DNA of 64,000 bases from an uncultured Flavobacteriaceae bacterium (GCA_947497145.1 CANMFQ010000006.1:62001-126000), one strand, 5' to 3'. Numbered from the stretch's first letter, positions 39,970 through 49,486 are shown. The notes: generated from the sequence alone by a model not told the origin. Numbers and translations are program-made.

Positions 39970-40722
39970 ATGATAAAAATAGGAATTACTTCATGCTTTA
40001 TGTATCCTGATAAAAACAGGACTGTTTTTGGCCCTAAAACCCTCAATTATCTTGAAAATGACATGGCTCGGTATGTTACCCAAAAGGGCATCCTTCCAGT
40101 TTTAATTCCTGATGTTGCTGATGAATATCTATTTGATATTTTAGATGAATTAGATGGATTTGTCCTTCAAGGGGGTTCTGACCTTGCCCCAGAAACTTAT
40201 GGAGAAACGCCAATAGGCAAATGGAAAGGAGACCCATATAGAGACCAATATGAATTGAAAATTTTAGATTACGCCATAAAAAATTCTCGCCCCGTACTCG
40301 GTATATGCCGGGGTTTTCAATTGATGAATGCCTATTTTGGAGGCACTTTATACCAAGATACTGCCACGCAACAACCAACATTACCCTTACATCGTTCAGC
40401 AGAGCGCTATGACACTTTAAAACATGGTGTTTCTTTTATCGACAATACGGTACTGCATAAACTATATGGTAATGATGAACCAAAGCTTGTTAATTCGGTA
40501 CACCATCAAGCGATTAAAGATTTGGGAGATAATTTAGAACCTTATGCTGTTTCTACTGATGGACTAATAGAGGCTTTTGGATATACCAAAGAGCCAGCGG
40601 GTAAGGTAATTGGGGTGCAGTGGCATCCTGAATTTTCGCACACCCTTAAAAATGAGCTTATTGATGAGCATAAATTATATGATCTTTTTCTTCAACATGT
40701 AAAACAAAACGAATGCAGCTAA
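39970..40722 (+). CDS. Gamma-glutamyl hydrolase, PuuD-like (peptidase C26)
   Basis: A 250-residue class I glutamine-amidotransferase-fold enzyme. The nucleophile is Cys113 in GICRGFQLMN. The His-Glu pair is in IGVQWHPEFS. The substrate-binding VLQGGSDLAPETYG and VNSVHHQAI motifs are as in PuuD, which removes gamma-glutamate from gamma-glutamyl-GABA. In this operon the matching substrate would be gamma-glutamylglycine, giving glycine and recycled glutamate. It starts nine bases after the dehydrogenase and overlaps the aldehyde dehydrogenase start by ten bases. Confidence 0.9.
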   Translation: MIKIGITSCFMYPDKNRTVFGPKTLNYLENDMARYVTQKGILPVLIPDVADEYLFDILDELDGFVLQGGSDLAPETYGETPIGKWKGDPYRDQYELKILDYAIKNSRPVLGICRGFQLMNAYFGGTLYQDTATQQPTLPLHRSAERYDTLKHGVSFIDNTVLHKLYGNDEPKLVNSVHHQAIKDLGDNLEPYAVSTDGLIEAFGYTKEPAGKVIGVQWHPEFSHTLKNELIDEHKLYDLFLQHVKQNECS

Positions 40723-42080
40723 AGAATCCGGCAACAGAAGAAATTATTTTTGAACTACCAACAAATAGCAAAAAGGAGGTACAAGCCAAATTAAGTAGCT
40801 TAAAAAATGGACAACAAGAATGGGCAAAACGCTCAGTCAAAGACCGTTTAAAGTGTATTGAAAAATTTGGTGCGCTGATACATGAAAATAGTGAAGCGCT
40901 GGCAGCTATTTTAACAGCAGAAACGGGTAAACCTATAACCCAATCACGTAATGAAATAAAAGGTGCTCAAAATAGAATAGATCATTTAAGTGAAAATGCC
41001 GAACGTTGGCTTGCTGATGAAGTGTTGGTAAATACTGGAGCAACGCATGAGAAAATCGTATATGAACCGCTAGGAGTTGTTGCCAACATATCTGCATGGA
41101 ATTTTCCGTATAATGTGGGTTATAATGTCTTTTTATATGCTTTAGTAGCGGGTAATGCTGTTATATACAAACCATCAGAATATGCCGCATTCACAGGAAA
41201 ACAAATGGCACATTACCTGCATCTTGCAGGAGTGCCCAAAAACGTTTTTCAATGTGTAATTGGTGATGGTGAAATAGGGCAATTGTTATTAGAATTAGAC
41301 TTTGATGGTTATTTTTTTACAGGATCACATGCTACAGGCGTAAAAATTGCCCAAGCCGTAGCACATAAACTAGTTCCTGTACAACTAGAACTTGGCGGTA
41401 AAGATCCGCTGTATATAGCCGATGATGTAAAAGACGTAAAACAAGCAGCTATTAATGCTGCAGAAGGTGCTTTTTATAACAATGGACAAAGTTGCTGTGC
41501 CGTTGAACGCATTTATGTTTCAGAACGTATTTATGACGCGTTTGTGGCTGCCTTTGTTAGTGAGGTCGCATCATATAAGGTAGGTGACCCTACAGAGACA
41601 ACTACGTTTATAGGACCATTAACACGCCAACAACAAATACAAGTATTACAAGAACAGGTAAATGATGCCGTAGCAAAAGGAGCTATTTTAAAAACTGGAG
41701 GACATCGTCTTGAACATAAAGGGTATTACTATCAGCCCACCGTTTTGACAAACTGCAATCATACCATGCGTGTAATGGTTGATGAATCTTTTGGTCCAAT
41801 TATCGGTATTCAAAAAGTAACTTCTGACCAAGAAGCCCTTGATTGTATGAAAGACACCGATTATGGTTTAACAGCAGCTGTGTTTTCTGCCAATGAAGAG
41901 CGTGCCCTTGATTTGCTCAAAGCGATGAATACCGGTACCGTTTATTGGAATTGCTGTGATAGAGTAAGCCCCAATGTACCGTGGTCAGGGCGCAAAAATT
42001 CAGGCTTAGGATCAACATTATCATCACAGGGTATTCGTGCTTTTGTACAACCAAAAGCGTATCATTTGAGGCAATCGTAA
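40713..42080 (+). CDS. NAD(P)-dependent aldehyde dehydrogenase
   Basis: A 455-residue aldehyde dehydrogenase. Motifs include the cofactor-binding ISAWNFPYN and KPSEYAAFTG, the general-base Glu in LELGGKDP, the catalytic Cys261 in NNGQSCCAVE and the FGPIIG segment. It probably converts the aldehyde from the neighbouring alcohol dehydrogenase to the acid, so that a glutamylated amino-aldehyde becomes gamma-glutamylglycine. It is the last gene of the operon and overlaps the hydrolase gene by ten bases. Its stop is followed closely by the convergent metalloprotease gene. Confidence 0.92.
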   Translation: MQLKNPATEEIIFELPTNSKKEVQAKLSSLKNGQQEWAKRSVKDRLKCIEKFGALIHENSEALAAILTAETGKPITQSRNEIKGAQNRIDHLSENAERWLADEVLVNTGATHEKIVYEPLGVVANISAWNFPYNVGYNVFLYALVAGNAVIYKPSEYAAFTGKQMAHYLHLAGVPKNVFQCVIGDGEIGQLLLELDFDGYFFTGSHATGVKIAQAVAHKLVPVQLELGGKDPLYIADDVKDVKQAAINAAEGAFYNNGQSCCAVERIYVSERIYDAFVAAFVSEVASYKVGDPTETTTFIGPLTRQQQIQVLQEQVNDAVAKGAILKTGGHRLEHKGYYYQPTVLTNCNHTMRVMVDESFGPIIGIQKVTSDQEALDCMKDTDYGLTAAVFSANEERALDLLKAMNTGTVYWNCCDRVSPNVPWSGRKNSGLGSTLSSQGIRAFVQPKAYHLRQS

Positions 42081-42087
42081 AAAGCAC

Positions 42088-44673
42088 CTACTTCTCATGC
42101 TCTTGTTCTATAGAAATATCCTTCTGAAAAGGAATAAAAGCGGGGTTTTGATTAACGGTTTCACCAACAACAGCTTCAATTTCCTTTTGTAAATAATTTA
42201 AATGGGCAATGGTTAACCGATCGGTCATTACGGGCAGTGTTCTTTTTATTTTGTTTTGAAGCCTTAAAAGATTATCTAAGGCCAATGACCGCACATCGGT
42301 ATTGGCGGTATACCCTTTAGATAATTTTGCCAAAACACCTTCAACTACACCTTCTGTAATATTAGGTTTGTATAACGCAATCATATTTGAAACATAGGCT
42401 TTTTGAAGTTTTCTCCTATACGCATTGGTTTGGTAAAAAACATTCATATCACCCCAAATCAATTGATTTAAATCATCAATATAGGCTTCTGGCCGATAGG
42501 TAATTTCATTTTCATACCGTTCTGCAATAAAGGTCATTCTACTTAATCTACTTCCGCCTAAAAGATTGAGCATTACACTTTCCATAGTTTTTGTAATTGC
42601 CTCTTTAGATTGTGGCGAATGTATTGCATTTAAAATCTCATTTCGCATAAGCCATTTTGGTTCATGAAAAATATGATTGTTTAAAAAAGCTAAAGCTTGC
42701 TTCTGCGTTTCCAAAGATACAGGGCGGTATACCTCCCCTTCTTCTCCCATAGTTTTAGGTGTAACGTAAATACCCCCAATATTCTTAATTACATGAAAGA
42801 TATAATCACTATACTGTTTTACAAGATCTTTATACAGTTGATCTAAATTAGCGTAATCATCACTGTTATTTTCCTTTACCCAATCTTTTATGCATGGTGT
42901 TATCCGTTGTAAATTCATAATACCATACATACTGGCCTCCATAGCATTATCACCAAGATCTTCGGTTTGTGATCGCGGATCAAAATCACGCCCTTCTCCA
43001 CCAAACCACAATCTAGGATTCTTTTTAACACTATCAGTAACCATTTGACTTAATCGTTCTTTCTCTTCCTGCTCGGTTAATGCTTCAGGAAATCTATAAT
43101 ACCCCCATTGTATAGCCCATTTATCATAATCACCAATGCGCGGCATTAAGTCTTCAACAGGAATATTATCTTCGGGTTGTGCCACATAATTAAAGCGTGC
43201 ATAATCCATTATAGAGCTTGTATGTCCATATTTACGCAACCAAGCAGCGTCTCTAAGCTTTTCAACAGGAGTAGCTGAACTCGCCCCCATATTATGCCGT
43301 AAACCCAAAGTATGCCCTACCTCATGTGAACTAACAAACCGAATAAGGTTACCCATTAATTCTGTATCGAACTCCATCTTTTGTGCCCGCTCATCTACAG
43401 CCCCCGCTTGAACCATGTACCAACTATGTAACAAGTTCATTAAATTGTGGTACCACCCAATATGGCTCTCTAAAATTTCACCACTACGAGGATCTACAAT
43501 ATTGGGTCCGTAGGCATTTTTTGAAGGAGAAGCAAAATATCGCAATACAGAAAAACGAGCGTCTTCTAAGCTCATTGTAGGGTCGTTTTCTGGCCATTCT
43601 TTACCCATTATAGCATTTTTAAAGCCTGCCTGCTCAAAAGCTACTTGCCAATCATTAATACCCTGAATAAGAAAAGGACGCCATTTTTTTGGTGTAGCAG
43701 GATCTATGTAGAAAATAATGGGTTTATCTGGCGCTACCAGTTCACCGCGTTTCCATTTTTCAATATCCTCCGTTTTAGGCACTAACCTCCACCGATGAAT
43801 GTAGGTGTTTTTGGCTACCTTTTGCTGCTCGTCTCCATATTCTAAATACGAACTTGCAAAATACCCTAAACGCTCATCAGCATTGCGTTTTTGCATGGGT
43901 TCTTTGGGCAGTAGAATAAAAGAATTATTAATTTCTAAAGTAACCACTCCTGCTAAAATAGCAGCAGGTAGTTGCTTTTTTTGTTTGCTTGTACTTGACT
44001 TCGCTTTATACGTTTTAACGGTTTTAATTTCAGTATTAATAGGATAAGAGTTGATTTGCTTGATATAGCTTTTATCCTTTTCCAGCGAACCCAATTTATA
44101 GCTTGTTTTTTGAGGAATACTTAGGGTTAATAAAGGGTTTTCACTATTCAAAAATTTTGTAAAATCAAGTAAACTAGATGCCTTTTTCGCATCAGTAGCT
44201 TTAATATCAAAAGCCTCTAAAATGGGGGTTATATTTGAACTATTCACCGCCTTTAAAATAGCATCATTTTCATTGGCTGCACTGACCAAAGTGGCAATAC
44301 GAAGAAAAATATTGTTTGATGGTCCCTTTTCAAAAAGAATAGTGTTTTCTGAGATTTTCTCACCTCCGTAATTACGAGCACCCGAAGGGGTTTTAACAAA
44401 GCGGGTGACCACTAATATTTCTCGATTTAATAAACTATCAGGTATTTCAAAATAATATTTTTCACCTACCTGATGCACACTAAAAAGACCTTTTTGTGAC
44501 ACAGCTTCTTTGGTAAGTACTTGCTCATAGCTTTTTATTTTACTAGAAATAGACTCCTTTCTAACAACAGTAGCTTTTTTTTTCTTTACCAAGCCCGATG
44601 TGATACAAGAGGAAGGTAGCACCAATAAAACAACACAAAAAACGAAAAATCTCATATACAGCAAACGTTTCAA
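42088..44673 (-). CDS. Zinc-dependent metalloprotease lipoprotein (metzincin-like, DUF5117/DUF5118 type)
   Basis: An 861-residue secreted protein with a lipobox (LPSSC). The zinc motif HEVGHTLGLRH begins at His450 (HExxHxxGxxH), with a MDYAR methionine-turn-like piece downstream. This is the metzincin layout. The N-terminal 400 residues and the long C-terminal region resemble the conserved DUF5117 and DUF5118 segments of large Bacteroidota zinc proteases; this assignment is from memory. A second ATG at residue 7 gives a more normal signal peptide (MRFFVFCVVLLVLP). It probably degrades surface or extracellular proteins. It is convergent to the ethanolamine-type operon and does not appear to be part of it. 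Confidence 0.85.
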   Translation of the reverse strand: MKRLLYMRFFVFCVVLLVLPSSCITSGLVKKKKATVVRKESISSKIKSYEQVLTKEAVSQKGLFSVHQVGEKYYFEIPDSLLNREILVVTRFVKTPSGARNYGGEKISENTILFEKGPSNNIFLRIATLVSAANENDAILKAVNSSNITPILEAFDIKATDAKKASSLLDFTKFLNSENPLLTLSIPQKTSYKLGSLEKDKSYIKQINSYPINTEIKTVKTYKAKSSTSKQKKQLPAAILAGVVTLEINNSFILLPKEPMQKRNADERLGYFASSYLEYGDEQQKVAKNTYIHRWRLVPKTEDIEKWKRGELVAPDKPIIFYIDPATPKKWRPFLIQGINDWQVAFEQAGFKNAIMGKEWPENDPTMSLEDARFSVLRYFASPSKNAYGPNIVDPRSGEILESHIGWYHNLMNLLHSWYMVQAGAVDERAQKMEFDTELMGNLIRFVSSHEVGHTLGLRHNMGASSATPVEKLRDAAWLRKYGHTSSIMDYARFNYVAQPEDNIPVEDLMPRIGDYDKWAIQWGYYRFPEALTEQEEKERLSQMVTDSVKKNPRLWFGGEGRDFDPRSQTEDLGDNAMEASMYGIMNLQRITPCIKDWVKENNSDDYANLDQLYKDLVKQYSDYIFHVIKNIGGIYVTPKTMGEEGEVYRPVSLETQKQALAFLNNHIFHEPKWLMRNEILNAIHSPQSKEAITKTMESVMLNLLGGSRLSRMTFIAERYENEITYRPEAYIDDLNQLIWGDMNVFYQTNAYRRKLQKAYVSNMIALYKPNITEGVVEGVLAKLSKGYTANTDVRSLALDNLLRLQNKIKRTLPVMTDRLTIAHLNYLQKEIEAVVGETVNQNPAFIPFQKDISIEQEHEK

Positions 44674-45349
44674 AAAGTTGATTTTGTATAAAGGAGGTTG
44701 GGTCGGAAAGTCGATTTAAGGCTATACGTTTTCATAAAAAATGCAAGCATTACTATCGATAAATGACCAAGATACAATTAATGCTCAAACCTGTCAATGA
44801 TATTTTAAAATTTAGCACTTATCAAATTATAATTATTAGTAGGTACCTTACCTAAACAATCCCCTTAATTTATAACACAAGTCAGGTAAACGGGTTCGTA
44901 TTTAAAAGCGCACTAAAGGCAATACCATAGCAATGGGTTTAAATAAAACTACGCACTATGATATCATGATGCATAATTTTAGTTTAAGATAAATCTAATT
45001 TTCTATGATAGCTTTTTCCTAAAATTAGTCACTTGTATTGCTCGTATACTCAGCTTTTACGACAAATAAAGCAGCTATAAAAAAAGGTAACCTTATAATT
45101 TAATATATTTATCTTTGTTCACAATAGGGGGGTATTATCATATTTCAGTTGTTTAGTAGATGAAAAAACACCACTTTGATACTGGGTTTTTTTCATGAAA
45201 AAGAAATTAATTACTATTTTATATAAAGTAAATAGTTCAAAAAATTTAAGATATTTAGTACAACTATAAACCTCTAAATGTTGTATTTTACCACCTTTAT
45301 GCAGCGTAGCATACGCTTTATAATTGTCCAAAACCAAATGTAAACTATC
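44674..45349. other. Intergenic region, no gene seen
   Basis: About 680 AT-rich bases between the metalloprotease (minus) and the small-GTPase operon (plus). TATCTTTG at 45110-45117 is a good -7 match on the plus strand but lacks a TTG at the expected distance and lies about 230 bases before the first ATG. A small TAGGTA/TACCTA hairpin occurs near 44840. I see no convincing reading frame. Confidence 0.4.
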
Positions 45350-45709
45350 ATGACAAAAAATAATGAAACGATTTTCAAACTAGAAGATAAAATTGAAGGA
45401 GCTGCCTCGAAGATAGATATCATTAAAAATTTGATTTTTGGAGACACCATTCAAGAATACAATGCCGAATTTGAAGCGCTCAAAAATGATATGCTTCAAA
45501 AAAAGGAAAGCTTAGAAAGCCTGATGGAAGAAATCCGTACAGACTTGCATACCACAATTGATACTATCGCTACCGACGTCAACATTCGCATAACAGAGTT
45601 AGAAAAAAGCGTAGAAGACAAAATGGACAACCTTGAACAAGATATTGTACAAAGGGAACAGTTAAGTAAGTTATTTATAGAAATAGGAAAAAAGATAGCT
45701 TCAAAATAG
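45350..45709 (+). CDS. Coiled-coil protein of the small-GTPase operon
   Basis: A 119-residue, highly charged protein predicted to be almost entirely alpha-helical coiled coil, with heptad patterns from about residue 30 to 110, such as FEALKNDMLQKKESLESLME. No signal peptide or membrane segment is present. It shares the KIDIIKNLIFGDTIQEYNAEFE opening style with the KIELLKDILFSDEHEFEKK start of the next protein, so the two N-termini are related and may bind the same partner. I know no named family. It begins the operon and is followed 21 bases later by the next gene. Probably a scaffold or adaptor. Confidence 0.75.
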   Translation: MTKNNETIFKLEDKIEGAASKIDIIKNLIFGDTIQEYNAEFEALKNDMLQKKESLESLMEEIRTDLHTTIDTIATDVNIRITELEKSVEDKMDNLEQDIVQREQLSKLFIEIGKKIASK

Positions 45710-45730
45710 GATGTTTTGACGATATGAGAT

Positions 45731-46582
45731 ATGAACGAAAATGATAAAATAGAACTATTAAAAGATATTTTATTTTCGGATGAACACGAATTTGAGAAAA
45801 AAATAGCCCAAAGGGTAACTTTTTTAGAAGAAACCATACAAAAGCCAACAAAGTTAGCTGAAAAAGTAAACCCTCTAATTACCGATCAAATAAACGATTT
45901 TAAAAATAGTATTCCAGAAACACTTGGTCCTACAATAACAGAAACTTTAAAAAAACAGATTAAAATTAACAAAGATGCTGTTGTAGAAGCCTTGTATCCT
46001 ATTATGGGTAAAATGGTGAAGAAGTATGTTGCTCAAGAGATGCGATTACTTTCAGAAAAAATGAATAGTCAATTAAGTTTTTTATCTCTTGGAAAAACAA
46101 AATTCAAATCTTTTTTTACTGGAAAAAAGAAAGAAGGCCTCGTGTTCGAATCTTTAAATTCAGCAAAAATTGAGCAGGTATTACTCATAGAAAAAGACTC
46201 TGGTATTTTAAAAGCGAGTTATGCCAAAACCAAAACCATAGATGAAGAAATGGTATCTGGTATGCTAACCGCAATTAAATCTTTTGTGGAAGACGCTTTC
46301 AATGCAAAAAACCAAAACCTAGAACTTATAGAATATGAATTGTATCAAATTCATTTAGAAAGTTTTGCCACGCATTATGTGGCAATAGTGATTTCTGGTA
46401 ATTTTAGCTTAGGAGCAAAAAATAAATTACAAGATATTATTTTCAATTTCTACAACAGTTTTATGGCTATGAACGTTGATTTAGTCTTTCAAACCAAAAA
46501 TTCACAAAACAGTATTACCCCCGTAAATAAGGCTACAATTGAAAAGGAATTACTGAAACATTTTAAGAATGCAAAGCTCTAA
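45731..46582 (+). CDS. Possible small-GTPase partner protein (uncharacterised domain)
   Basis: A 283-residue soluble protein. Residues 1-100 are helical, and include ALYPIMGKMVKKYVAQEM. Residues about 140-270 form a mixed domain with KIEQVLLIEKDSGILKASY, EEMVSGMLTAIKSFVEDAF and HYVAIVISGNF. From memory this pattern recurs at the N-terminus of some OmpA-type proteins in other bacteria, and its fold may be related to the Roadblock/longin type that binds small GTPases. No OmpA domain is present here. It overlaps the GTPase gene by 14 bases, so tight co-expression is certain. The GTPase-partner role is an inference that needs a profile search. Confidence 0.75.
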   Translation: MNENDKIELLKDILFSDEHEFEKKIAQRVTFLEETIQKPTKLAEKVNPLITDQINDFKNSIPETLGPTITETLKKQIKINKDAVVEALYPIMGKMVKKYVAQEMRLLSEKMNSQLSFLSLGKTKFKSFFTGKKKEGLVFESLNSAKIEQVLLIEKDSGILKASYAKTKTIDEEMVSGMLTAIKSFVEDAFNAKNQNLELIEYELYQIHLESFATHYVAIVISGNFSLGAKNKLQDIIFNFYNSFMAMNVDLVFQTKNSQNSITPVNKATIEKELLKHFKNAKL

Positions 46583-47066
46583 AAAAATAGTTGTCTTAGG
46601 GCATTTTGGGGTAGGTAAAACTTCCCTAATTCGTCGGTTTGTTACCGATGCGTTTTCTGATAATTACAAAGTTACCATAGGCGTACATATTACTAAAAAA
46701 ACGGTTGAAATATCAGCAGAAAATAACGTTTCATTAATACTATGGGATTTAGAAGGTACTGATGATATTGCTTCTTTAAGAAAATCATATCTCTTAGGAG
46801 CTCATGGTATTGTTTTTGTATTTGATGTCTCACGCCCATCAACCTTTCAAGATTTAAATGATAATCTTGCTATTATACGAAGTAATTTGCCCTATGTGCC
46901 ATTAATGGTTGTAGGAAATAAAGCAGACCTTGTTGAAGAGCATGCACTTAAAAACGTTATCGAAGCCCAAGAAATAGCCGTTGATTTTATTGCAAGTGCT
47001 AAAACAGGTAAGGCAGTCAATGCGTTATTTTTAAAACTAGCCACTTTATTAACTACAAATGCTTGA
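46569..47066 (+). CDS. Ras/Rab-like small GTPase
   Basis: A 165-residue P-loop GTPase with the complete G-box order of the Ras superfamily: G1 GHFGVGKTS (residues 11-19), G2 threonine in KVTIGVHITKK, G3 DLEGTDD, G4 NKAD and G5 ASAKTG. It has no CAAX tail. G3 lacks the usual Gln after DxxG (Thr instead), so intrinsic hydrolysis may be slow or depend on a partner. Bacterial Rab-like GTPases often act as switches with Roadblock-type partners, as MglA does in gliding. Overlaps on both sides (14 and 8 bases) tie it to the partner protein and the histidine kinase. Confidence 0.9.
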   Translation: MQSSKKIVVLGHFGVGKTSLIRRFVTDAFSDNYKVTIGVHITKKTVEISAENNVSLILWDLEGTDDIASLRKSYLLGAHGIVFVFDVSRPSTFQDLNDNLAIIRSNLPYVPLMVVGNKADLVEEHALKNVIEAQEIAVDFIASAKTGKAVNALFLKLATLLTTNA

Positions 47067-48582
47067 GCAATACCAAAAACAATATCGTAATAATAAAAGA
47101 CAATTTGTTTTAATAAACAAAGAGGGAACTGTTATCGAAAGTGATCAGCAGTTTTTAGCTATTGAAGCAGGAACTTCTATTTATGATATCCATCCGTTTT
47201 TTGAGTGCTTACCAGCAATAGTTGATAGTGATGAAAAGGAAATAAGCTTCTTTTGCGTGCACTTACCTATTGAAGAAAACTTTTTTGTTGTAGACATTAA
47301 ATTTCTTGTAAAAAAAGAACATGTACTACTGATAATTGATGATTTTACTGAGCATTATCATTCTTATCAAAATGTTGCACAAACTCGTAATGAATCGGTA
47401 ATTAAAAGCGAATTGACCATCATTAAAAATCGTGAATTAGAAGAAAGAGAGCGGTTTAAGAATAATTTTATTCAGAATTTTAGTCACGAGCTGCGAAACC
47501 CACTAACCAGTATCATGGCTATTGTTGCTATTTTAGGAGACACAGCATTGACCGATGAACAAACTAAAATGCTCGATTTTCTAAAAGAATCAAATACCAA
47601 CCTACGTCTAATGCTTGAAGATACACTTAGCATAGGTATGATTGATTCAGGGAAACTAAAAATACAAGCTAACGAATTCGATCTACACAGCCTGTTTAAA
47701 CTTATGGAGTTTACATACAAGGCTAAAGCGCAAAAAAAAGGGCTACAGTTTTTATGTCGGTTTGATGATAAGATTCCGCAATACGTAATTGGCGATCGTC
47801 TTCGCCTTTTTCAAGTTATTACCAATTTATTAGATAATGCTATAAAATACACCCACACAGGGTCTGTAAGTTTTAATGTACTACTGAATTTAAAAAGGGC
47901 CAATACGGTAGGTTTACACTTTGAAGTAATAGACACCGGAGAAGGAATAGCAGCTGAAGACAAAGAACAAATATTTGAAGGTTTTAATCAAATAGCTACT
48001 GGTAAAAAAACCAATGGTACAGGCTTGGGGCTAACTATTGTTAAAAAGTTATTGGCTCTTATGGGTAGTAAAATTGTATTGCAATTACATCAAGATAAAG
48101 GAACTACCTTTTATTTTGATATGCTGTTCAAATACCCCTTATTTCCTGAAAACGATCGATCACTACAAGAGAATACTAAAACGATAAAATCTGAATCAAG
48201 TAATCAGCCAAAATACAAAATTTTATTAGTAGAAGATGATGAACATGTGCAGGCTACTCTTTTTAAAATGCTTTTAAAAACAAATAGGTTTCAAATAAAT
48301 TTAGCCTACGATGGTGCTTTTGTTTTCCAAGAGGTAGTAAATAATAATTATGATCTAATCGTAATGGATGTAAACCTACCCAACCTTAATGGGATACAAA
48401 TAACAAAACTCATAAGAGATTTTCCGTTTAAGAATATAAAAAAAATACCTATCATTGGTTTGACTGCTAATGTATATAAAGACCAAATCAATCAATGCTT
48501 AAAAGCAGGCATGCAAAAAGTATTGACCAAGCCCTTTGAACAAGAAGAATTTTTAAAAGTGATTTATAAAACACTCAAATAA
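47059..48582 (+). CDS. Hybrid sensor histidine kinase with receiver domain
   Basis: A 507-residue cytoplasmic hybrid kinase. Residues about 12-110 look like a PAS-type domain. The dimerisation domain follows with the phosphorylatable His143 in FSHELRNPLTS, then the ATP-binding domain with NLLDNAIKYTHTG, DTGEGIA and GTGLGLTIVKKLL. A C-terminal receiver domain carries KILLVEDDEHVQ, the phospho-acceptor Asp437 and the K in LTKPF. There is no transmembrane segment, so the input must be cytoplasmic, probably from the GTPase and its partner. It overlaps the GTPase gene by eight bases and ends the operon. The next partner in the phosphorelay is not in the window. Confidence 0.92.
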   Translation: MLEQYQKQYRNNKRQFVLINKEGTVIESDQQFLAIEAGTSIYDIHPFFECLPAIVDSDEKEISFFCVHLPIEENFFVVDIKFLVKKEHVLLIIDDFTEHYHSYQNVAQTRNESVIKSELTIIKNRELEERERFKNNFIQNFSHELRNPLTSIMAIVAILGDTALTDEQTKMLDFLKESNTNLRLMLEDTLSIGMIDSGKLKIQANEFDLHSLFKLMEFTYKAKAQKKGLQFLCRFDDKIPQYVIGDRLRLFQVITNLLDNAIKYTHTGSVSFNVLLNLKRANTVGLHFEVIDTGEGIAAEDKEQIFEGFNQIATGKKTNGTGLGLTIVKKLLALMGSKIVLQLHQDKGTTFYFDMLFKYPLFPENDRSLQENTKTIKSESSNQPKYKILLVEDDEHVQATLFKMLLKTNRFQINLAYDGAFVFQEVVNNNYDLIVMDVNLPNLNGIQITKLIRDFPFKNIKKIPIIGLTANVYKDQINQCLKAGMQKVLTKPFEQEEFLKVIYKTLK

Positions 48583-49033
48583 TGTAGCAACCATTTTCGT
48601 GATATTTTGTTTGTCGTATCATTTGCCTTGTTACTTTTAAAATTTTGTCATGAGGCGCAAAATAACAACACCAAATTTTCATGTTTCAGAAAAGCCATAT
48701 GATAATAAAATTTTCAAAAAACAACACCATATGTTATTTTGAAGTGATTTAAAAATGTAATAGCTTAAAGCAGACAATTCAAGGGACCTCAATAAGGTTA
48801 TTGACAGCTAAACTCTTCACTAAAACGTAATTTTATTAATTTTTTTTAAAATAAAATGTAGGTAAAAGCCTACAATTTTGTATATTGTCGATTATATATG
48901 TATTTCATCGATTTTATAATTTAATTACACAATAATATATAAAAAGCACTTTTCGCTTTATAGCTTTGGAAGCTGGTATGTTATAAAATCCATTTTTTTT
49001 ATACGTAAAAAAGTATTTTGAACACATTAAATT
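48583..49033. other. Intergenic region, nothing identified
   Basis: About 450 bases after the hybrid kinase. A small GTAGG/CCTAC hairpin lies at about 48858-48874. No clear terminator follows the kinase gene, and no promoter match is convincing. Confidence 0.4.
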
Positions 49034-49273
49034 ATGAGAATTTTAGACGTTCCATTTATTCTAGAAATTTTTTTCATCATTAGTACCGTGGTCTTTTTGC
49101 TTAGCCTATATACTATTTTGCCGGGCATAATTTCAAAAAAGAACATGATACTCAAGCCTCCGGTTATTGATAAGTTTTGGCATAACTACGGAAAACGCAA
49201 GATTGAGACATTAAAAAAAACATTTTTTCCCTCAAAAAAAAAAGAGGAGAATAAACTATTTTTTCCATTTTAA
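49034..49273 (+). CDS. Possible small membrane protein (79 residues)
   Basis: A short frame with one clear hydrophobic segment (about residues 9-32, ILEIFFIISTVVFLLSLYTI), then a basic tail ending in KKKEENKLFFPF. It has no recognised family. It stands alone, with a promoter region not identified and a strong terminator about 220 bases further on. The hydrophobic-then-basic layout is sensible for a small inner-membrane protein, but chance frames of this size occur in AT-rich DNA, so support is moderate. Confidence 0.35.
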   Translation: MRILDVPFILEIFFIISTVVFLLSLYTILPGIISKKNMILKPPVIDKFWHNYGKRKIETLKKTFFPSKKKEENKLFFPF

Positions 49274-49430
49274 CATAACAAATAACAACAATATACATTT
49301 AGGGCTACACAAAACACTAACCATTATTTGTAAACCCCAAATCTAACTAGTAATAAACAACTATAACGTAATTTACAGTGATTTTAGAGGTTTTACTGAA
49401 AGTTACAAGACATGAAAGAGATTTACGTTT

Positions 49431-49450
49431 TGTAAGATTATAATCTTACA
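49431..49450. repeat. 20-bp perfect palindrome TGTAAGATTATAATCTTACA
   Basis: An exact self-complementary 20-mer, 36 bases before a strong terminator. It could be an operator for a regulator or the 5' stem of a small RNA. It lies in a 350-base stretch without a convincing gene. Confidence 0.6.
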
Positions 49451-49486
49451 ACGCACAATTTGGTTTTTATTTTATGTTGGTTATCG

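Noticed and set aside
45110-45117. TATCTTTG as promoter of the GTPase operon
   Set aside because: A good -7 match but no TTG within 17-23 bases upstream and about 230 bases from the first start codon; left as a note only.
45119-45337. Minus-strand 72-residue frame upstream of the GTPase operon
   Set aside because: No family features or ribosome site. It ends near a candidate -7 box and has composition typical of AT-rich non-coding DNA.
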